DNA of 64,000 bases from Cyanophora paradoxa (taxonomy: Eukaryota > Glaucocystophyceae > Cyanophorales > Cyanophoraceae), in contig QPMI01000098.1 in NCBI GenBank assembly GCA_004431415.1, forward strand, positions 1 through 64,000, given 5' to 3'. Made by a program: the position numbers and the translations under genes. Below, piece by piece: positions 58,655-64,000 of the stretch. Below the pieces are notes generated by a model that saw only the letters and a program-made list of their open reading frames with translations, did no database searches and was not told where the DNA came from. Positions within the stretch are counted from its first letter, which is position 1, and the number at the start of each line of letters is the position of its first letter.

Positions 58655-61306
58655 TCACGAGTCGGCGGGGTGGCGATCGGCGCTGGAGCCGGCGGCGCTG
58701 GAGCTCGCCGCGGCCGGGGGGATGTGCTTCAGAACGAACTCCGCCACGCGCTCGAGCACCTGCGCACGTGGACGCCGCCCGCCGCCGGGGGCCCGCCGTC
58801 AACGCCGCCCGCGGCCCGCGGCCCGCGCACCGCGGCCGCCCCGAATCTCGAGCTCAACCCCCGATCGCGACTCCTTTTCTCTCTCTTTCTCTTCCTTCCC
58901 TTTCCTTTCTCTCCGAGCTCGAGCTCGAGTTCGAAATTCCCGGGCCCCGCCCCCGCCGGCGCGAACCTTGCCCCTCTCCTTCTCGTTGTGGACCTCGTGC
59001 TTCATCCCCTCGAAGAGCGCGTACTCCTTGCTCGCCGAGCCTGCGCGAGCCCCGCCCCGGGACGACCGTGAGCGGGGCGGGCCCTCTGGATCTCCGCACC
59101 GGACCGCCTCCGGATCCGATCCGGCGCGGCGCCCGCACCGATTCTGTCGAATAAGGCGCGCGTCGCCGCGGCGCACACGATCTTGTCGTCCCCCGCCTGC
59201 GCCCGTACCCCCGGCCCGGCCCGGGCTCGAGATCTAGAGCGGCGCTCCGGCCAAGGGCGGGGCGGGGCGGGGCGGGGAGTGGCGCCGGCCGACCTGTCCG
59301 ACGAGCACGGGCAGCGTGATCTTCCCTGCGCCCTCCAGCACCTCGGCCTGCCGCCGCCGCAGGATCGCAATCGCCCCCTGCCCCGGAGGGCCCGGCGCCG
59401 GCAGGCACCTGCAGGCGCTCCATCTGCAGGAACCAGCCGACGGTCGCCCTCTTCGCCCGCGCCGCCGACCCCTGCCCGCCCCGCTGGCGTCACCGGCGCT
59501 GCAGGCGCGGCGCTGGGGCGCGCTTGCGGGGCCCCGCGCCTTCTCCCTCAGGATGCGGGCCTGCTCCGCGGGGTCGCTCGTCAGCTCTTCCGGCCGCACG
59601 TTCGAGTCCTGCGAGAACTCGGGGTACACCATCTTCACCAGCCTGCGCGGCGCCGCGTCGGGCGCCGGCGGAGGAGCGCGGCGCAGGGCGAGGCGGGGCC
59701 CGGTGCGGCCCAGATCTGGACGCACGGTGCCATCGCTCGTGCGACGGGGTTGACTGCACGTGCACGGGGCGAGGGTCAGGTTGGGAAAGAAAAAGCTTGA
59801 GGACACGAAGGGAAAAGAATTTAATAAGGACACGAAAGGACGGCATTTATATTGATATTATTATATTATCGAACCTGGGGCCAAGGTCTTGAGCCAGGGG
59901 CACAGGAGGCTGCGAGCGGCGCCGGGCGTCAGCGGCCTCATATCTAGAATCGATATCGCGTGCACGTGCACGGCGGTGCGCGCGCACATGGCGGCGCGGA
60001 ACTCGGGCTGCTGCGACTGCTTCAGGAGCGCCCCCGCCGCGACGAGGCCGCCCATGCTGCGCCCATACGAGCTCGCGATCGCGGCGCCGACGACGACACA
60101 GACCGCGACGCGAGCGCCGGCTCGCAACCGGAGCGCTCACCTGTGCCCTGCGAGCCGAAGGCAGGATTCGAATTAGACGCGTCAGCTCCAAGTGACGGGA
60201 AGGGGCCGGAGCGCGAGAAAAGGGGGCTCGAGCCTAGCAAAGAATGGGACGGGAAATTATGGGCGGGAAATTAAAGAAAGAAAGAGAGGCAGCTTGGGAG
60301 GTCGACGGATGAGCTGGCATTTAAGGAGATGGGCGGGGCGGGGCGGGGTGGGGCGGGGCGGCACCGGCGAGGAAGAAGGGGGTCTGCGCCCCGTAGCGCT
60401 CCTTGAGGAAGGCGTGGAATGCCATCAGGTCCTGCGAGCCGGCGGCGGCGTCGTTCGGATTTATATATATACGCGCCGGCACTCTGGCCATGGGCGCGGG
60501 GCCCCGCTTGCAATTGCAATTGGCCCCCGACGCACGCTGATGTACTGCGCAAGCGGGGAGCGGCGGGCCCCGGGTGAGCTCGGGGGGCGCGGGGTGCAGC
60601 AGCGGGGGGCGGCGGGGAGCACCTCCTGCTTGTCGTTCAGGTGCCCCGAAGAGCCCCTCCACCTGCGGGGAAGGCCGGTTCAGAGGCGGGGGCGCGTGTA
60701 CGTGGCCATGGTTGGTGCCGGGCCGGGGCGGCGCACTCGGCGCCCCATCCGCGCTGGTCAAAGGCGAACACGGCCACGCCGCGGGCCGCGAGGGCCTCCC
60801 CCACGTGCCTCGCGTCCCCTGCCCGCCGGCGCCCCGCAACGTTAACGTCGCCCCTCGGTTCGGGCCCGGCCCGGGAAACAGCGGGGCTGGGCGGGGCGGG
60901 GCGGGCGGCACCGCTGTGGCTGAAGGCGCCGTGGACCCATATGAGCACTGCGCGGCACGGGTTCCCGGACCCAGAGGGAGGGGACCAGCTCCGGTACGGG
61001 AGGGACCTGGGCCGTGAGCATTACGACGTGCCGTGCGCCGGGATCGCACGCGAAGGGCGGCAGCGGGGCGCCGCCCGTGTCGCAGATCGAACGCACTCGT
61101 CCCCTTCCGAATGCGGTCGAAAGTGGCCTAATTTCGCGAGTGGGGGTCAGCAGCGAGAGGGGCGGCAGGCGCGCGGGGAGGGTCAGCGGCTCTCCGGGTC
61201 CGCGACAGGCTCCGACTAAAAACGAGACGCAGCGCTGGCGCTCGAGCTCGCAGCGCGGCTCACCTGCTGTGGACGACACCGCCAGTTTTTGGTTCCCTCC
61301 GAACAT
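58655..61306 (-). CDS. Monoacylglycerol-lipase-like alpha/beta hydrolase
   Basis: Serine hydrolase of the Hydrolase_4/MGLL family, acting on monoacylglycerols or lysophospholipids. Exons on the minus strand: VLIWVHGAFSHSG (oxyanion HG), HVGEALAARGVAVFAFDQRG (then WG), VEGLFGHLNDKQEV, DLMAFHAFLKERYGAQTPFF, then YGRSMGGLVAAGALLKQSQQ with the GxSxG nucleophile, LVKMVYPEFSQDSNVRPEEL, ITLPVLVGQ, GDDKIVCAAATRALFDRI (acid Asp) and SKEYALFEGMKHEVHNE (His). It ends VLERVAEFVLKHIPPAAASS then a Ser/Ala tail with TGA at 58655. The triad Ser-Asp-His is all present in MGLL order. The N-terminal exon (MFGGNQKLAVSS, 61306) and the join to the HG exon are tentative. No clear signal peptide. Confidence 0.82.
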
Positions 61307-62364
61307 CGAAAAAGGCGGCGGCTCACTGCGTGCTGCGTATCTGCAGCTGACCTGTCGCGGCTCGAGCTCCAGTCCGGATCCTCGCGATCGATGCGCCGCG
61401 GTTCGTTGCGCACGCGCGCGCTGGATTGCCAAGTTGAACGCGTACGTCTTGCACTTGCAATATTTTAATTGAACCGGTGGCTGGCCGCGCCGCGCGCGCG
61501 CAGTTGAAGTCTAGCTATATAGGGCCGCTCTAGATCTGCCAGCTGCAGGCAGGTTGAAGCTGTAAACGTAGCTAGCTGTTGCGCGTGCGTTGCCAAGTTG
61601 ACTCTAGATCTGCAGCCGAGGTTGTGCTTGCCGCGGCCGTTAACGTTGCGCTTGACCTGCAATTGCGGCTACGAACTTCAGTTCATGAATTCAGCTGCAG
61701 ATCACGCGCTGCCACGCTGCAGCTGGGCCGGGGCGCGCGCCGCCGCGCTGCAGCTGTAGATCTAGAGGTCGACTCTAGTAGATGCATATGTCGCGGGCCG
61801 GGGGGCCGATCGCACGCGCATGCGCAGTGCCAGGAAGTGCCAGCTGCAGGGGGTCCTTAGGGGGAGCACTACCACTAGTCTACCAGGCTGTGCAAGGCTG
61901 CCACAGCCTGCCAGCAGCTAGCTATAGCCTATAGGGGTGATCATGATCATCGCACCGGGCCAGTCGGACTCTGTCGGACTCCGGGAGGACTCGGAGCCTC
62001 GCAAGCCTGAAGTCGAGTCGACTCATGATCAGCTGATCCGAGCCTGATCGTCGGTCCGTCGACGCGGCAGTGACGTCGACCGTCAGCAAGTTTCTCACTA
62101 CCACGGTAGTACTAGGCTCGTAGTACGTATACCAAGCGCGTCGTACTTTATAAGGAAGCGCGCGCGCGCGCCGCGGGCGCCAACTTGGCGAGTTGACTCC
62201 TTGTACTTCTAGCTACAGCCTTGTACTTCCTGTCAGGCTAGCGTTCTACCCGGCCTATCCGCCATCCCCCCCAGGAGGGTACAAGTCCCCTGCTTCGGCT
62301 CGCCTTACGAACTTCAGGCGCCGGTATCAGGCGTGCGCGGCATCTAAATTTGCAGCGCTCTAGC
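61307..62364. promoter_or_regulatory. Divergent intergenic region (lipase / ankyrin gene)
   Basis: About 1.06 kb. Contains many PstI/PvuII-like CTGCAG/CAGCTG motifs (61,540-61,850), CTCTAGATCTGC at 61,530 and 61,602, TGATCATGATCATCGC at 61,938, CATGATCAGCTGATC at 62,022, and GTAGTACTAGGC/CGTAGTACG near 62,105. No exon recognised. Confidence 0.42.
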
Positions 62365-63547
62365 ATGGCGGAGTGGGACGGGTGCACGCTGTCCGCGACG
62401 CTGCAGGACGCCATGGTGAAGCACAGGAATGACGTGCACGCGGCGGGGAAGGCAGGCCAGTGGGACAAGCTTTTGGCGCTTCTCGAAGAAGAGCCCGCCT
62501 TCGTGAACAGTTCGGGTATGGACGACGCGGGCAAGGACCTGTACTCGCCGCTTCGTGCGTACGCCAGCTCGTATATCACACGGTTTATATTGCTAGCTCT
62601 GAATTACACATAGCCGAGCTCTGCGTCTGACTCAGTGACGCACCTTAAACGCGCAGACTGGGCGGCAGAGCTCGGCGCCCCGAAGGCGGTCGTGGAGAAG
62701 TTGGTGAAAATGCGTGCGTGGCGAAGCTTGCGCAATCTGAACGGAGAAACGGCGGAAGACGTGGCCAGGAGGACGGGCCGACCCGAGCTCGCGGATCAGC
62801 TGAAGCCAGCGAAGCGCGAGGACTGCCCCGAGCCCGAAGTCCTCAAGTCGCTCCAGGTGAGCCAGTCGCAGCGTTCGTTGCGCACGGGATGATGCGCCCA
62901 TGCTGCGCGTTACACGCGCGGCGCGGTGCGGGCTCAGCGTATCTCGCAGAAGCACTTCCACGATGTCATCCGGGCGCGCTGCAAGGACCTGTGTGAGGAG
63001 CACGGTAGCCGCCTCCCCTGCCTTGCGGCAAGGAACGCACTAAACCTTTTCCCTAGCCCTTCGCCTGCCCGAGATAGAGCCCCTGACGGAGATCTTGGGC
63101 GGCGGCGAAGACCCGGACTTGGCCGCGGGGGCCTCCTGGTATTTCACTGTACCCGGAATGTGCGCCACCCCCCTCCCCCCCAGGCCTCCCCCACCCCGCA
63201 TCCCTCCTGCCTCCTGCCCTCGCCTGGCAACCCTCACGCGCGCATATGCATCCCTCCCCGGCAGGTACGGAGGCTTCTCGTGAGCTTTTCCTGCCGCCTT
63301 GCGCCCCCTTCTGTCTTTGTGCCCTTGAGCCGGCGCGCAGGTACAGGCTCGCCGACGTAGCCGGGGACCCGTGCCTTGTCGCCGAGAGCTGGTGCCGCCC
63401 CACCGCGGCTCAGCCTGCCGTGGGCCGTTCGCCTCACCAGTACCCCCCCCCCCTTTGGGGCGCAGGTGCCGGGTCGCAGAGGGGTCCGGCCAGCGCCACC
63501 TCGTCACCCCGTTCGGCAGCGTTCTCCTCGCCGAGGGCTTCGTCTGA
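62365..63547 (+). CDS. Ankyrin-type protein with conserved C-terminal YGGF...GSGQRH module
   Basis: ATG 62365: MAEWDGCTLSATLQDAMVKH, then ankyrin-like helices (GQWDKLLALLEEEPAFVNSS, ADWAAELGAPKAVVEKLVKM, LRNLNGETAEDVARRTGRPE, LADQLKP). Later exons give QRISQKHFHDVIRARCKDLC (with EE), LPEIEPLTEILGGGEDPDLA, ASWYFTVPG, RYGGFS, YRLADVAGDPCLVAESWCRV and finally GSGQRHLVTPFGSVLLAEGF then Val-stop at 63547. The arrangement 'Met/Arg-Tyr-Gly-Gly-Phe ... ESWxRV ... GSGQRH ... LVxEGFV' recurs from memory at the C-terminus of ankyrin proteins from plants and protists, function unknown. Introns are short with GTAC/GTGCG starts and CAG ends. No targeting signal seen. Confidence 0.72.
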
Positions 63548-64000
63548 TATCAACTTGGCAATTTGACATCGATGCAATAATCAATGAGATCTAGAGCACC
63601 CCGAGGCTCAGTGGCCGGTGCATGGTAGCAGTTAGTCAGCTCGAAACCGACGCACGGTTTACCCGGCTGTGTTGCTGGAGCAACAAAGAACGAAAGCTTA
63701 CCGGGAGGTCCAGGAGCTGCCAGCTGCTATTGGCAATTGCAAGACATGGGTGCATCCAAACTTGATTCCAAAGATCCAAGGCTAGGACTCAATTATACGT
63801 AAACTACTGCCCAATCAACATAAAGCAAGAAAATTACGTGTACGTTAACAGGCATAATTGAACTGATGAGCGGAATGCGGAATGCGCAAAGATGCGAATG
63901 AAGGACTACAATAAATGGAAACTGTGACAATGCAAGCTCGGTCACGCTGTGATCCACGATCTGAAAGAGAGCTCGAGTACATGGGCTTGTATCTGGCCTA
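63548..64000. other. Intergenic tail of the window
   Basis: About 450 bases, near-balanced composition, downstream of the ankyrin gene. No exon, RNA gene or repeat recognised. Confidence 0.4.

Overview
The window is nuclear DNA of a very GC-rich, intron-dense eukaryotic microalga. Each recognisable gene is cut into short exons by many short introns with GT-AG (some GC-AG) ends. Most introns start GTGCGCCCCGCC, GTCCGCCCC or GTACCCCC and have a CTGAC-like branch site 10-25 bases before the CAG acceptor. Two genes imply a plastid (a MenA-type prenyltransferase and a TGD1/MlaE lipid-transport permease), and the intron style recalls pelagophyte stramenopiles such as Aureococcus. That placement is inference. 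Gene models were spliced by eye, so outer limits and small exons are approximate.

Layout: a TmcB-like multi-pass membrane protein (-, runs off the left edge); an animal-type cryptochrome/(6-4) photolyase (+); a repeat-rich gap; an unfamiliar Cys-rich protein built of duplicated exon pairs (+); a G-rich gap; a DYRK kinase (+); a small EF-hand protein (-); an arrestin-domain protein with a PGYPPAPGA-repeat tail (+); an Air/ZCCHC7-like zinc-knuckle protein (-); CNOT10 (+); an N-myristoylation-motif TPR protein (+); an unrecognised protein (-); a soluble-adenylyl-cyclase-like protein of over 9 kb that has lost key catalytic residues (+); an ARM-repeat protein with a long disordered tail (-); a membrane-anchored proteinase-K-like protease (+); MenA (-); TGD1 (+); a monoacylglycerol-lipase-like hydrolase (-); and an ankyrin protein with a conserved C-terminal module (+).

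The genes form mostly divergent head-to-head pairs. The tightest pair is the Air-like gene and CNOT10, with about 55 bases between start codons, which links nuclear RNA surveillance with CCR4-NOT. MenA and TGD1, both plastid membrane proteins, are about 183 bases apart. The intergenic gaps are AT-richer and carry palindromes (TGATCATGA, AGCTATAGCT, CTAGATCTAG), tandem repeats, G-runs and one hAT-type MITE with an intact 8-bp target duplication.

The best candidates for undescribed biology are the exon-pair-repeat Cys-rich protein, the probable pseudo-cyclase, the introner-like introns including GC-AG ones, and the RNA-decay divergent pair.
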